Numbered from the stretch's first letter, positions 46,125-56,183 are shown. The stretch is DNA of 60,903 nucleotides from Moritella sp. PE36 (GCF_000170855.1 NZ_ABCQ01000023.1:1-60903); one strand, 5' to 3'. Numbers and translations are program-made. The notes: generated by a model not told the origin, from the letters alone.

Positions 46125-47534
46125 TTATAACCAATCCAATTTCTCGAACATATCCGCGACACGGTTTAGCTCAGCATCCAAACTAACCGCATGATCATCG
46201 GCGTCACCCTCCCAGCCTAAATTCGTTAAAAACTGATTAATAAAACCTTTATTATCAAATAACCCATGTAAATAGCAGCCGTAAACATTACCTTGTTGCC
46301 AGCCTAAATCTGTCTCAATAAAATTTTTGCAAGTAGTCGTTTGCGCATCACCCTTCAAGCTCATCTCGGTTTGGCCATGATGAATTTCATAACCTGATAG
46401 TTTAAAACCCTGCCAGTCAATATCACGTTGTCGTGTGGTTTTAGTCTGGGCATGTGCCGTGATGATAGGCAGCAGTCCTAAACCTTGTTCATCGCCACCT
46501 TCGATATGATGCGGATCAAGAATATGTTCGCCCAATAATTGCATGCCACCACAAATACCTAAAATTGGCTGACCTCGTTGTGCAGCCTTGCTGATTTCAT
46601 TAGCGAGTCCAGACTCACGCAGATGTAATAAGCTCGCAGCCGTATTTTTACTGCCCGGTAATATAATGGCATCAAAATCGACCAATGACTGGCCATCACG
46701 CAACGGTACCACATTGACGTTATCTTGATGAATAAGGTTATCAAACTCGTCCATGTTCGCTGCGTACGGGTAAGCGATTAAGGCGATGTTGATGTGCCCA
46801 CGTTGATAGACTGCACGATGATGCAGGGTATCTTCTTCAGGTAAACGATGCGGGAAATAATGAATATTAGCAACGGTCGGCACGCCGGTTTTGTCTTCTA
46901 GCCAATCCATCGCATTACCGAGTAACAGTGGATCACCACGGAATTTATTTAATACAAAACCTTTGATCAGTTGCTGTTCTTCTTTGGCAAGGCACATAAA
47001 GGTGCCGAGTAGATGTGCAAATGCGCCCCCCTTATCAATATCAGCAACCAGGTAGACATCCGCATTACAGGCCAGCGCAACACTCATGTTAACAATATCG
47101 CTCGGACGTAAATTCACTTCAGCTGGACTACCTGCGCCCTCAATAATGATTTGTTGGTATTCTTGCTGTAAATCTGCGAGCGCTTTTTCAACGTGCGTAA
47201 ACAAATAAGCTTTACGCTCCATCCACGGTATCTCACTCAACTCAGGCGCTGGTTTACCATTCAAAATAAGTTGGCTTTTGGTATCTGCACTTGGTTTTAA
47301 TAATATCGGGTTCATCCGCACATCAGGGGTGACTTTAGCGGCAATGGCTTGTAAGTATTGGGCTCGGCCAATCTCTTCACCTTTGGCGGTAACCGCAGCA
47401 TTATTACTCATGTTCTGGGCTTTAAATGGCGCGACATTAACACCGCGGTTAGCAAACATACGGCATAAACCCGCAACAACGAAACTTTTACCGGCGTCGC
47501 TAGTACACCCCATGATCATGATTGGCTTGGTCAT
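46125..47534 (-). CDS. cobQ: Cobyric acid synthase CobQ/CbiP
   Basis: Glutamine-dependent amidotransferase that amidates four side chains of adenosylcobyrinic diamide. N-terminal ATP-binding IMIMGCTSDAGKSFVVAGLC and APFKAQNMSNNA; C-terminal class I glutaminase with the catalytic Cys in ILGICGGMQLLGE and the catalytic-type His in GYEIHHGQTE ... GCYLHGLFDN. 469 residues from the ATG at 47534. No other cobalamin gene or cobalamin riboswitch is seen near it, so it stands alone here. Confidence 0.95.
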   Translation of the reverse strand: MTKPIMIMGCTSDAGKSFVVAGLCRMFANRGVNVAPFKAQNMSNNAAVTAKGEEIGRAQYLQAIAAKVTPDVRMNPILLKPSADTKSQLILNGKPAPELSEIPWMERKAYLFTHVEKALADLQQEYQQIIIEGAGSPAEVNLRPSDIVNMSVALACNADVYLVADIDKGGAFAHLLGTFMCLAKEEQQLIKGFVLNKFRGDPLLLGNAMDWLEDKTGVPTVANIHYFPHRLPEEDTLHHRAVYQRGHINIALIAYPYAANMDEFDNLIHQDNVNVVPLRDGQSLVDFDAIILPGSKNTAASLLHLRESGLANEISKAAQRGQPILGICGGMQLLGEHILDPHHIEGGDEQGLGLLPIITAHAQTKTTRQRDIDWQGFKLSGYEIHHGQTEMSLKGDAQTTTCKNFIETDLGWQQGNVYGCYLHGLFDNKGFINQFLTNLGWEGDADDHAVSLDAELNRVADMFEKLDWL

Positions 47535-47609
47535 TTTATATCTATCTGATTGCAACTGAATATCAGCAGTGTAACGGTTAGCCTAGCGAGGGTAAACAGG
47601 AGATAAAGG

Positions 47610-48314
47610 TTATTGGAAAGACAGATCCGATAATTTTAAATAACCCCAACGTTTGCCTTTTTTATATACTTCGATTTTAGCGAGTTGATAATCCAGTTTT
47701 GGAATAAACCAGAAATAAGAAATGCGGTTCTTCTTGGTTACTTGTTTGAGTTTAACGGCTTGCATGTCACCAAATATGGTATTGATCGATTCTTCGGTTA
47801 GATATTCAAACTCAATGGCTTCGACTTTATCTTCAAATACCCATTGGTAATTGAACGCTTGTTTACCTAATTTAAGATCATTTTGCAGCAAAATGGTCAT
47901 CGCACCAATATCCATCACATGCGATTGCAGCTTTAACTTTACCTGATTGTCATCATAATCCATCACAATATCGCCCTGCGCATCAAAGATACCAGATGAC
48001 ACTGAACTAAAGCCGATAACCGTTGTTTCATGCTTATAACGCTGCGCAGTTAGCAAACCATTTTGTAACTTAAACCAAGAGTTATTTTCATAGCTTCCCG
48101 AACCCAGTAATACCGACGCTGTACTGGTTAATTTATATTCAAAATTATTCAACCGGCGCAATGAACGTTCACAATGTCCAAATTTTACATCTTTGTAATA
48201 CATCGAATATTGCGCTTTAAAAGGGTATAACTCAGCCTGTGCAGCAGATGCGGTCATGGCATAAGTTCCTATACTAAATACGATAGTGTAAAAAAATGTG
48301 GAAAAAACGTTCAT
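47610..48314 (-). CDS. DUF3108-family exported protein
   Basis: 234-residue exported protein with a signal peptide ending SAAQAE. The core (YPFKAQYSMYYKDVKFGHCE, GSGSYENNSWFKL, YLTEESINTIFGDMQAVKL, YFWFIPKLDYQLAKIEVYKKG) matches the DUF3108 family of periplasmic beta-rich proteins of unknown function. The ATG at 48314 has GAAGGGAG 9 bases upstream; a TTG at 48317 is less likely. Confidence 0.85.
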   Translation of the reverse strand: MNVFSTFFYTIVFSIGTYAMTASAAQAELYPFKAQYSMYYKDVKFGHCERSLRRLNNFEYKLTSTASVLLGSGSYENNSWFKLQNGLLTAQRYKHETTVIGFSSVSSGIFDAQGDIVMDYDDNQVKLKLQSHVMDIGAMTILLQNDLKLGKQAFNYQWVFEDKVEAIEFEYLTEESINTIFGDMQAVKLKQVTKKNRISYFWFIPKLDYQLAKIEVYKKGKRWGYLKLSDLSFQ

Positions 48315-48360
48315 CAAAGCAGACTCCCTTCAGAAGTAGCTCGCACAAGCGGGATGCGAG

Positions 48361-48470
48361 CTATAATGACTTTAACCTATAAAACCATAACTCTCTTGCT
48401 CTATAAAACCATGACCATATTGATCTATAAAATCTAGTCTATAAATACGTTATTAGCCTATAAATACGCG
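48361..48470. repeat. Cluster of CTATAAA imperfect repeats
   Basis: Between tyrR and the DUF3108 gene, CTATAA recurs about six times in 110 bases, including CTATAAAACCAT twice and CTATAAATACG twice. It lies upstream of the DUF3108 gene; on that strand each copy reads TTTATAG. It may be a decaying minisatellite or simply AT-rich drift. Confidence 0.5.
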
Positions 48471-48482
48471 AGCGACTAATTA

Positions 48483-50051
48483 CTATTTTTTAGTGATTTT
48501 ATAATCGCGTAACTTGTTGGCAATGGCAGTATGCGATACGCCTAAGCGCTTGGCTAATTGTCGTGTACTTGGATAAGACGGGTATAAACGCTGTAATAAT
48601 AATTTTTCAAAACGTTTACAGGCTTCATCCAATGACCCATCAAACAAAGCTTCATCATAAGTTTCAGTCGTTGTTGCTGATAAGTTCAAGTCACACGGAT
48701 TTAATACATCCCCTTCTAACAAGGACAGCGCATGATATAACACATTACGCAATTCACGTACGTTTCCTGGCCAAGGATAAGATTGTAATAACTCTAATAC
48801 ATTACGACTTAACTGAGGCTTAGTACGTTGTAATTCATGACTAAATACACTGCAGAACGAATGGCAAAGCGGAATAATATCTTCTTTACGTTCACGTAGC
48901 GCAGGCACAGTCATCGATAATACATTTAAACGATAATATAAATCTTGGCGGAATTTACCTTCACTGATCAACTTAGCCAGATCATTTTGAGTGGTACAAA
49001 TAATACGTACATCAACCCGTACTTCTTGCTCATCGCCTACGCGTCGGAAGCAACCGGTTTCCAATAAACGTAAAAATTTGGTTTGCAAGTACGGTGACAT
49101 ATCACCGATTTCATCCAACAGTACAGAACCTTCATTGGCGAGTTCAAAAATGCCACGCTTAGTTTCGCCGTCATCAGTAACCACACCAAACAATTCAGAT
49201 TCTGCGACAGCATCAGGTACCGCGGCACAGTTTAGTGCTAAAAATTGATGTTGTGAGCGCCCACTTGCTTGGTGACAGGCTTTAGCAATAAGTTCTTTAC
49301 CCGCACCAGTCTCACCTAAAATCATTAACGGCGCATCGAGTATGGCAAACTTTTTCGCGGTATTGATTAACTTATTCATTTTGTCGCTTTTGGCGAAAAT
49401 CTCATCAAATGCCGCAAATTGAAAAGTACGTAAGAAATTAAATTGTTTACCAATACGGTCAACCGATTTAAGAATGATCACTGCGCCAACGAGTTCGTGT
49501 GGTTTTACGCTAACGGCGGCTTTGGATAACGTCACTTGATTAACATCACTGCTAATACTGAGGGGCAGAATATCACCAAAAAAATCTTCATCTAGTAAGG
49601 TTAGTTTTTGTGTTTGCGCGCAGACTTCCTCTGACTCTAGCCACTTAGTAATTGAAAATCCTTTGACAAAATTGCTGATACAATGCCCTTTCACTTGCGA
49701 CTCCAAAAGTCCAAGCGCAGTCAATGCGGGTGTATTAACCAAAGACACTAAACCTTTTACATCCACCGAAAATACAATATCAGGTAAGTTAGTCATCAAG
49801 GTTTGTATTTCTTGATGCTCAAGTTCAGAAGGTAAATAGCTGACTGTTTTAACATCACAGACGCCGCTAATTCGGCGAAGATTCGCCATCAACGCCTGCA
49901 AGTCAGAAAATTCTAGGTTCGGTGATTTAATAAATATCCGGTCAGGCTGTTGGATCTCAATCGCCGATAAATTAATATCTCGCGCTAAAAAACAATCAAG
50001 GATCTCTCGACTAATACCCACTCTATCTTCACAAACTAATTCCAAACGCAT
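48483..50051 (-). CDS. tyrR: Transcriptional regulator TyrR
   Basis: Regulator of aromatic amino-acid synthesis and transport. Domain order is ACT (MRLELVCEDRVGISREILDC), PAS (DIVFSVDVKGLVSLVNTPAL), AAA+ with Walker A GETGAGKELIAKA and Walker B GSVLLDEIGDMS, and a Fis-type helix-turn-helix RQLAKRLGVSHTAIANKLRDY. The GAFTGA loop for sigma-54 contact is missing, as in other TyrR proteins, which act with sigma-70. I start at 50051 (522 residues; E. coli 513); the longer upstream frame adds residues unlike TyrR. It is divergent from sapA. Confidence 0.95.
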   Translation of the reverse strand: MRLELVCEDRVGISREILDCFLARDINLSAIEIQQPDRIFIKSPNLEFSDLQALMANLRRISGVCDVKTVSYLPSELEHQEIQTLMTNLPDIVFSVDVKGLVSLVNTPALTALGLLESQVKGHCISNFVKGFSITKWLESEEVCAQTQKLTLLDEDFFGDILPLSISSDVNQVTLSKAAVSVKPHELVGAVIILKSVDRIGKQFNFLRTFQFAAFDEIFAKSDKMNKLINTAKKFAILDAPLMILGETGAGKELIAKACHQASGRSQHQFLALNCAAVPDAVAESELFGVVTDDGETKRGIFELANEGSVLLDEIGDMSPYLQTKFLRLLETGCFRRVGDEQEVRVDVRIICTTQNDLAKLISEGKFRQDLYYRLNVLSMTVPALRERKEDIIPLCHSFCSVFSHELQRTKPQLSRNVLELLQSYPWPGNVRELRNVLYHALSLLEGDVLNPCDLNLSATTTETYDEALFDGSLDEACKRFEKLLLQRLYPSYPSTRQLAKRLGVSHTAIANKLRDYKITKK

Positions 50052-50340
50052 TACTGTACCACCATAAAATACTATGCGCCTATAATAGCATGTAAACGGC
50101 AGTATCAACGCCACTAAAAATGTATCAGACCATATTGTGACAAGCGAAATAGATGCTGCTAATCATCGCCTGATAATATTGCTAAATAATACCCTTTTGC
50201 AGCAAAACAGGCTGATATGAATCGACTTTTATCTCATATATCAATAAATTTAACTATTATGGTGTAAAATACGTAGATTAGCTTGGTTGAACATTGTCTT
50301 AATGATAAATTAGCAAGGTGAGTAATCGTGATAAAAAAAT

Positions 50341-51954
50341 ATGCATATTCTAAATTTGATTAAAACTATACTGCCTCTAACCGTGCTTTTGTTGTTAACA
50401 GCGTGTGGTGAGCAAACCCAAATTAAACAAAACGGTCTGGCTTATTGCACAGAGGGAAGCCCCAGTTCATTTAACCCGCAAACTGCCACATCCAATGTGA
50501 CCCTTGATGCAACGACGAGCCAGCTATACAATCGTCTGCTCTTTATCGATCCAAATACTCAGCAATTCAAAGCTGGATTAGCCATCGACTGGGAAGTATC
50601 TGAAGATCGCCTCTCTTACCGCTTTTTTTTACGGAAAAACGTTCGTTTTCATCAAACTGATTATTTTACCCCGACACGACCGTTTAATGCCGATGATGTC
50701 ATTTTCAGCTTTGCTCGAATATTAGATAAGAAACATCCTTATCATGACGTCTCTGCTAATGGTTATCCTTTTTTTGAGGGCATTGAACTCGATCAGCAGA
50801 TCCAATCACTGCTAAAAATTGATGATTACACGATTGAATTTAAGCTGGTATTACCTGATTCCTCATTTATTGCCAATTTAGCCAGCGATTTTAGTGTTAT
50901 TTTATCTGCTGAGTATGGCGACACTTTAATCGCGTTAAACAAACAAATCGATATAGATAACCTGCCGATTGGTACCGGTCCATTTAAGTTTAAAGAATAC
51001 CGTACTGATAACTTTATTCGCTATCAAAGACACGATGATTATTGGGGCGATAACGCCAAGATCGAACACTTAATTTTTGATATCACCCCGAATGCATCCT
51101 CTCGATTAGCGAAATTACTGACTAAAGAATGTGATATTATGGCTTATCCAGCGGCGAGCCAAGTGGAGATGATCAGTAAACATGACCGCGTTAAAATATC
51201 CGTTGAAACGGGTTTAAATGTGGCTTATTGGGCATTTAATTCTGAGCAAGCGCCGTTTGATAATCCCAAGATCCGCCGAGCACTCGCCCATACAATCAAC
51301 CAAGAAACCTTACTACAAGCTGTTTATTACAATACAGGTGTCAATGCCAAGTCGATATTACCGCCGGTATCTTGGGCTTATAACCCATATCTAAAAAGTT
51401 ATAAATACAACCTTGCCTATGCACGTCAATTAATCACTGAGGCTGGTTATCCAAATGGTTTTAAAATGAATATCTTGGCACTAAAATCATCTCAAGTTTA
51501 TAATCCGGATGCGGTAAAAATGGCTGAGCTTATTCAATCAGAGTTAGCGCAAATCGGTATCGAAGCAAAAATCATTAAATATGAGTGGCAACTCATGGAA
51601 AAGAAATTACAACAGGGTGAATATGATAGTTACCTATTGGGTTGGGTTGCAGATAATAATGATCCAGATAATTTCTTCCGCTTCCAATTAAGTTGCAACG
51701 CGATTAACACTGGCTCTAATTATACCCGTTGGTGTAATTCAGAATTCGATGATTTGATTAACCAAGCGGTGACTGAAACAGAATACATTGAACGCGTAAC
51801 GCTCTATTATCGCGCCCAAGAAATTATTCAACAAGAATTACCCCTTATTCCACTGGCACACTCATTACGCTTACATGCCTATACCAGTGGCCTAAAAGGC
51901 GTTGAAACGACCGCTTTCGGTGGTATCAATTTCATTAATACAGAACGGCAATAA
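50341..51954 (+). CDS. sapA: Peptide ABC transporter binding protein SapA
   Basis: 537-residue periplasmic solute-binding lipoprotein (lipobox LLTAC, mature Cys at about residue 22) of the SBP-5 family. Features: YCTEGSPSSFNPQTATSNVT, FFLRKNVRFHQTDYFTPTR, FNADDVIFSFARILD, LPIGTGPFKFKEYR and DNNDPDNFFRFQLSC. Sap importers take in antimicrobial peptides and, in E. coli, putrescine is exported by SapBCDF. The ATG has no close Shine-Dalgarno: the good site AAGGTGAG serves a GTG at 50328 in another frame. sapBCDF follow with tiny gaps or overlaps. Confidence 0.93.
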   Translation: MHILNLIKTILPLTVLLLLTACGEQTQIKQNGLAYCTEGSPSSFNPQTATSNVTLDATTSQLYNRLLFIDPNTQQFKAGLAIDWEVSEDRLSYRFFLRKNVRFHQTDYFTPTRPFNADDVIFSFARILDKKHPYHDVSANGYPFFEGIELDQQIQSLLKIDDYTIEFKLVLPDSSFIANLASDFSVILSAEYGDTLIALNKQIDIDNLPIGTGPFKFKEYRTDNFIRYQRHDDYWGDNAKIEHLIFDITPNASSRLAKLLTKECDIMAYPAASQVEMISKHDRVKISVETGLNVAYWAFNSEQAPFDNPKIRRALAHTINQETLLQAVYYNTGVNAKSILPPVSWAYNPYLKSYKYNLAYARQLITEAGYPNGFKMNILALKSSQVYNPDAVKMAELIQSELAQIGIEAKIIKYEWQLMEKKLQQGEYDSYLLGWVADNNDPDNFFRFQLSCNAINTGSNYTRWCNSEFDDLINQAVTETEYIERVTLYYRAQEIIQQELPLIPLAHSLRLHAYTSGLKGVETTAFGGINFINTERQ

Positions 51955-51957
51955 CAC

Positions 51958-52923
51958 ATGTTTTTTTATATAATAAGACGGATTAATCTACTGGTCATTA
52001 CCGTAATGGCATTAACCGTTATTGGTTTTTATCTACGTAGTCGTATTCCTGGTGACTTGCCCTTAGATGGCAATTTATTCAGTAATTATTTCGATTATTT
52101 GATGGCAATAGCACAAGGTGATTTAGGCGTTACCAGTGGTACCGGTCAGCCTGTTCTGGATGAGATATTAACCGTCTTTCCCGCCACATTAGAACTTTGT
52201 TTCAGTGCCTTCATTCTATCGATAACGATTGGCGTGCCTATTGGTACGATTGCGGGTATGCGACGAGGCAGTTCACTTGATAGCACCATAATGGGCATCT
52301 CGCTGTTTATCTTTTCAATTCCGGTGTTCTGGTTAGCATCATTAGTGATGATGTACTTCGCTCTTAACTGGGATTGGCTGCCGGTAACAGGCCGACTGAA
52401 CTTACTCTATGAGATTGATTCAGTTACCGGCTTTATGCTTATCGATACCCTTATTTCAGATAACCCGCATAGCCAAGAGGCATTTTACGATGCGCTTAAA
52501 CACTTATTGCTGCCTACGATTGTCTTAGCGACCGTACCGACCACCGAAGTTATTCGTCAAATGCGTAATCACGTCAGTGATGTCATGAAGCAAAAATACA
52601 TTAAAGCCGCCGCCAGTAAAGGCTTAAGCAAAACCGAAATTATTATGCGCCACGTGCTGCGTAATGCCATTCCCAACATGATCCCGCACCTCGGCCTGCA
52701 ATTTAGTACGGTATTAACCACGGCAATGGTCACTGAAGCGGTGTTCTCATGGCCAGGTATTGGCCGTTGGTTGATTAACAGTATTTATCAACAAGACTTT
52801 GCAGCCATCCAAGGTGGTATGTTAACTGTGGCAATTTTTGTGGTCACAGCAAATGTATTAACCGAAATATTAACGGTTGTCATTCATCCAATTCGCAGGA
52901 AAGAACTTTATGCCCAACATTAA
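51958..52923 (+). CDS. sapB: Peptide ABC transporter permease SapB
   Basis: 321-residue inner-membrane permease of the DppB/OppB type: N-terminal helix FYIIRRINLLVITVMALTV, the inner-membrane loop GDLPLDGNLFSNYFDYL, and the EAA loop YIKAAASKGLSKTEIIMRHVLRNAIPNM (in part). It starts 3 bases after sapA and overlaps sapC by 14 bases. Confidence 0.93.
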   Translation: MFFYIIRRINLLVITVMALTVIGFYLRSRIPGDLPLDGNLFSNYFDYLMAIAQGDLGVTSGTGQPVLDEILTVFPATLELCFSAFILSITIGVPIGTIAGMRRGSSLDSTIMGISLFIFSIPVFWLASLVMMYFALNWDWLPVTGRLNLLYEIDSVTGFMLIDTLISDNPHSQEAFYDALKHLLLPTIVLATVPTTEVIRQMRNHVSDVMKQKYIKAAASKGLSKTEIIMRHVLRNAIPNMIPHLGLQFSTVLTTAMVTEAVFSWPGIGRWLINSIYQQDFAAIQGGMLTVAIFVVTANVLTEILTVVIHPIRRKELYAQH

Positions 52924-53800
52924 TATCTTTGCGGATGAACATATTCTGTCGCCTACAGAACAAACCTGGAAGCATTATTCATCACAGCAAATTGCGATGG
53001 CCGCGTTATGGGCGCTTGGTTTTTTGCTTTTCTTAATGGTTTTTGCACCTTTAATCGCCCCTCATGAACCTGATATACGACAAGCACATTTATTGTTGCA
53101 ACCACCGTCATGGGATGATCAAGGTACCGTTGATTACTTCTTTGGTACCGATGATTTAGGCAGAGATGTGCTGTCTCGATTATTATATGGTTTGCGCTTA
53201 ACCTTTGGCAACGCGCTAATCATTAGCTTTATCGCCTTGGTTATAGGGACGACAATTGGTATTACCGCCGCTATCAGCCGTGGCCTATTATCAAGTACCT
53301 TGCATCATATTATGGATACGGCGTTATCAATCCCGTCACTATTATTAGCAATCATCTTTATCTCAGTGCTTGGGCCGGGCTTGGACCACAGTTTATTAGC
53401 TATTTTATTAGCTTCGATTCCACAATTTATTCGTGGTGTGTATCTGTCGGTTTACCAAGAACTGCAAAAAGAGTACATCGTTGCGCTCAAACTCGATGGG
53501 GCTAATCACTACCGTATTATTCGTTATGGGGTATTCCCAAATATCATTGAAACACTGGTTAACTTACTTACTCGCGCGATCTCATCAGCTATAATTGATA
53601 TAAGTGCATTAGGCTTTTTGGGCTTAGGTGCACAGCGTCCTCTTTCTGAGTGGGGCACGATGTTATCAGGTGCAACCGATCTGGTATTTATTGCACCTTG
53701 GACTGTCATACTACCTGGGTTAGCTATTTTAGTGACGATCTTCATTATTAATATCGTTGGCGAAAGTTTAAGACAATCTGTGATTGCAGGGGTTGATTAA
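52910..53800 (+). CDS. sapC: Peptide ABC transporter permease SapC
   Basis: 296-residue permease of the DppC/OppC type. Seen: [20 protein letters not shown], the EAA loop [20 protein letters not shown], and [18 protein letters not shown]. The ATG at 52910 has AGGAAAG 8 bases upstream inside the end of sapB; an upstream ATG in that frame (52877) has no site. Its last base overlaps the first base of the sapD start. Confidence 0.93.
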   Translation: MPNINIFADEHILSPTEQTWKHYSSQQIAMAALWALGFLLFLMVFAPLIAPHEPDIRQAHLLLQPPSWDDQGTVDYFFGTDDLGRDVLSRLLYGLRLTFGNALIISFIALVIGTTIGITAAISRGLLSSTLHHIMDTALSIPSLLLAIIFISVLGPGLDHSLLAILLASIPQFIRGVYLSVYQELQKEYIVALKLDGANHYRIIRYGVFPNIIETLVNLLTRAISSAIIDISALGFLGLGAQRPLSEWGTMLSGATDLVFIAPWTVILPGLAILVTIFIINIVGESLRQSVIAGVD

Positions 53801-54813
53801 TGGCACTACTCGATATTCGAAATCTCACCATTGAAATTGTCACACCGCAAGGTACTTTAAAAGCGGTTGATAAATTTAACCTTACCCTGAGTGATGGTGA
53901 AATACGTGGACTGGTAGGTGAATCAGGTTCCGGAAAAAGTCTTGTTGCAAAAGCAATTATGGGCATTACCAAAGAGAACTGGCGTGTTCGAGCTGACCGC
54001 TTACGGCTCGGTGATATTGATTTACTTAATTTAACCTCAGTACAACGCCGTAGGGTAATGGGTAAAGAAATCGGCATGATCTTTCAAGATGCAGCCGCAC
54101 ATTTAGACCCATCAGAAAAAACCGGTGATCAGCTTGCAGAGGCCATCCCGTGTGATCAGTTTACCGGCCATTTTTGGCAGCGCTTTAACTGGCGTAAAAA
54201 ACAAGCTATTGCCCTACTGCATAAAGTCGGTGTAAAAGATCATAAAAAGGTGATGAATAGCTACCCTTTTGAGCTCTCTGAAGGGCTTTGTCAAAAAGTG
54301 ATGATAGCGATGGCCATTGCGAAAAAACCCCGCCTATTGATTGCTGATGAGCCGACAACAGCAATGGAACCTAAAACGCAGAATCAAATTTTACGTTTAC
54401 TCGATAAACTAAATAAGTTATCCCATACCACTATTCTTCTGATTAGCCACGATTTAGAAACAGTGAGTTTGTTAGCAGATAATATAACCGTGATGTACTG
54501 TGGGCAAATGGTTGAAAGTGGCACGATAGATCAAGTGTTTAATCATACCCACCATCCTTATACTGCGGCATTATTACGAGCTAATCCCGATTTTAGCCAA
54601 GTGCCACATAAAGGACGGTTAAGTACCTTGGCTGGGCAGGTTCCGCTCTTACACCATTTACCCATTGGTTGCCGACTGGGGCCGCGCTGTCCTAATGCCC
54701 AAAAAAACTGCGTAGTCACACCACCCATGCAAAAAATAAAAGGCCATATGTTTAGTTGCCATTTTCCGTTAAATGCAGATGAATTAAAAGGTAAGAAATG
54801 TCAGAAAAAATAA
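53800..54813 (+). CDS. sapD: Peptide ABC transporter ATPase SapD
   Basis: 337-residue ATPase with Walker A GESGSGKS (about 39-46), the SapD-type signature [12 protein letters not shown] in place of LSGGQ, Walker [14 protein letters not shown], and an oligopeptide-type C-terminus with a Cys cluster ([18 protein letters not shown]). The unusual signature is normal for SapD (E. coli has TEGECQKV). It overlaps sapF by 16 bases. Confidence 0.93.
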   Translation: MALLDIRNLTIEIVTPQGTLKAVDKFNLTLSDGEIRGLVGESGSGKSLVAKAIMGITKENWRVRADRLRLGDIDLLNLTSVQRRRVMGKEIGMIFQDAAAHLDPSEKTGDQLAEAIPCDQFTGHFWQRFNWRKKQAIALLHKVGVKDHKKVMNSYPFELSEGLCQKVMIAMAIAKKPRLLIADEPTTAMEPKTQNQILRLLDKLNKLSHTTILLISHDLETVSLLADNITVMYCGQMVESGTIDQVFNHTHHPYTAALLRANPDFSQVPHKGRLSTLAGQVPLLHHLPIGCRLGPRCPNAQKNCVVTPPMQKIKGHMFSCHFPLNADELKGKKCQKK

Positions 54814-55622
54814 TCGACATCGCTGCGACAACGCGTGTGCAGCCTTTATTTCGTGTAGAAAAATTGGGTAAGACCTTTATCAATCCAACCGGATTTTTCA
54901 AACGCCAAGAAGTCGTTGCGGTCCATGATATTTCATTTAGTTTAAATCGTTCAGAAACACTCGCGATTATTGGTGAAACAGGTTCGGGTAAGTCAACTCT
55001 GGCACGGTTACTTGCCGGTATTATAAAGCCGACGACTGGTAATATGTATATAGATGGCCGTAAACTCGATGACAGTAATACTGATTTACGTTGTCGTTCG
55101 ATCAGAATGGTGTTTCAAGATCCTGAAACGTCACTCAATCCCCGTACGAGTGTAGGCCAAATTTTGGATGCACCATTGCAATTGAATACCGATATGTCCG
55201 AAGCCAAACGGGCAGAGAAGATCACCGAAACATTACGTTTGGTTGGCTTGTTACCTGAATACGCGACCTTCTATCCCCCGATGTTATCAAGTGGACAAAA
55301 ACAACGTATTGCACTGGCCAGAGCCCTTATTTTAAATCCAAAAATTATTATTGCTGATGATACGCTATCAACACTGGATATTTCATTGCGCTCACAGATG
55401 ATTAACTTGATGTTAGAGCTACAAAAAACAATTGGTATTTCCTATATCGTTGTTACCCATAATATGGGCTTAGTAAAGCATATAAGTGATAAATTGATTG
55501 TGATGCATCAAGGAGAATGTATCGAGCAAGGTCGAACCGAACAACTATTCTCTCAACCAACAGCGGCATTGTGCGGACAAATATTATCGAATCAATACGC
55601 GATGAAAAAACACCGTCGATGA
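54798..55622 (+). CDS. sapF: Peptide ABC transporter ATPase SapF
   Basis: 274-residue ATPase of the OppF/SapF type. Walker A GETGSGKS, signature [15 protein letters not shown], Walker [13 protein letters not shown], and the H-loop VVTHNMGLV. The residue after the Walker B Asp is Asp instead of the usual catalytic Glu (E. coli SapF has ADEALASLD), which may lower ATPase activity. It ends the sap operon and faces the small membrane protein gene at 55667. Confidence 0.93.
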   Translation: MSEKIIDIAATTRVQPLFRVEKLGKTFINPTGFFKRQEVVAVHDISFSLNRSETLAIIGETGSGKSTLARLLAGIIKPTTGNMYIDGRKLDDSNTDLRCRSIRMVFQDPETSLNPRTSVGQILDAPLQLNTDMSEAKRAEKITETLRLVGLLPEYATFYPPMLSSGQKQRIALARALILNPKIIIADDTLSTLDISLRSQMINLMLELQKTIGISYIVVTHNMGLVKHISDKLIVMHQGECIEQGRTEQLFSQPTAALCGQILSNQYAMKKHRR

Positions 55623-55666
55623 TTGCTATTACGCTAAATCATGCTCACAGCTAATCGTTATTAATT

Positions 55667-56041
55667 TTAATTGTAGCGACTAACTTCTCTCTTATCTAGC
55701 GCCTCTTTTATGTCTTCCAAAGCATCGATGCGTAAGAAAAAACGCCATGTTTGACGTGGCACACGCTGCTTCATCATATTTTCACTCACCATTAAATATT
55801 CAGTCGTTGCCGTATTCGTCGTCACAGTCACTTTTTTACGGGAAATGTCAAAATCAGCGGGCACATGACGACCAGCTTTAAACATACCGAATTCGGTAAA
55901 AACTAATCGTTCTGGCTTGCCGTATATTTCATCGGTCGAGACCCATTCACCTAAGATCGGGTTATCTTTTGGTAACAAAAACCATCCCCCTGCAACCAAG
56001 AGGCTAATCATCATAATAAAAATAAGAATGTATTTAATCAT
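55667..56041 (-). CDS. Small membrane-anchored protein (possibly DUF2850)
   Basis: 124-residue protein with one N-terminal membrane helix (IKYILIFIMMISLLVAGGWF) and a beta-rich extracytoplasmic domain (LGEWVSTDEIYGKPERLVF, VTVTTNTATTEYLMVS). It recalls DUF2850 proteins of Vibrio, but I am unsure. The start at 56041 has GGTGG upstream; 56050 is an alternative. It is preceded by a 7-bp tandem repeat that may affect its expression. Confidence 0.65.
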   Translation of the reverse strand: MIKYILIFIMMISLLVAGGWFLLPKDNPILGEWVSTDEIYGKPERLVFTEFGMFKAGRHVPADFDISRKKVTVTTNTATTEYLMVSENMMKQRVPRQTWRFFLRIDALEDIKEALDKREVSRYN

Positions 56042-56057
56042 CGCCACCATTTTTAGT

Positions 56058-56134
56058 CATAAGTCATAATTCATAATTCATAATTCATAATTCATAATTC
56101 ATAATTCATAATTCATAATTCATAATTCATAATT
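56058..56134. repeat. Tandem heptanucleotide repeat (CATAATT)10
   Basis: Ten exact copies of CATAATT (56065-56134) preceded by one variant copy CATAAGT (56058-56064). It ends 17 bases upstream of the start codon of the small membrane protein gene on the minus strand. A 7-bp unit changes promoter or leader spacing with each slip. On the minus strand every unit contains an ATG, each opening a tiny frame MNYEL-stop. Confidence 0.97.
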
Positions 56135-56183
56135 ATAGGTGGTAAACTGGCATAATTAATAGGTAAAGGGGAGTAAAAGAAAA

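Noticed and set aside
46125-47610. Cobalamin riboswitch before cobQ
   Set aside because: Only about 75 bases separate cobQ from its neighbour's region, too short, and no B12-box is visible.
48483-50051. TyrR as a sigma-54 activator controlling sap in the way PspF lies next to sapA in other bacteria
   Set aside because: The GAFTGA loop is missing and the N-terminus is ACT-PAS, so this is TyrR and not PspF; its adjacency to sap may be incidental.
50052-50340. TyrR boxes in the tyrR-sapA interval
   Set aside because: TGTAAA occurs twice, but neither copy has a credible TTTACA partner at the right spacing.
56058-56134. CRISPR-like array
   Set aside because: The units are 7 bases with no spacers, so it is a simple tandem repeat.
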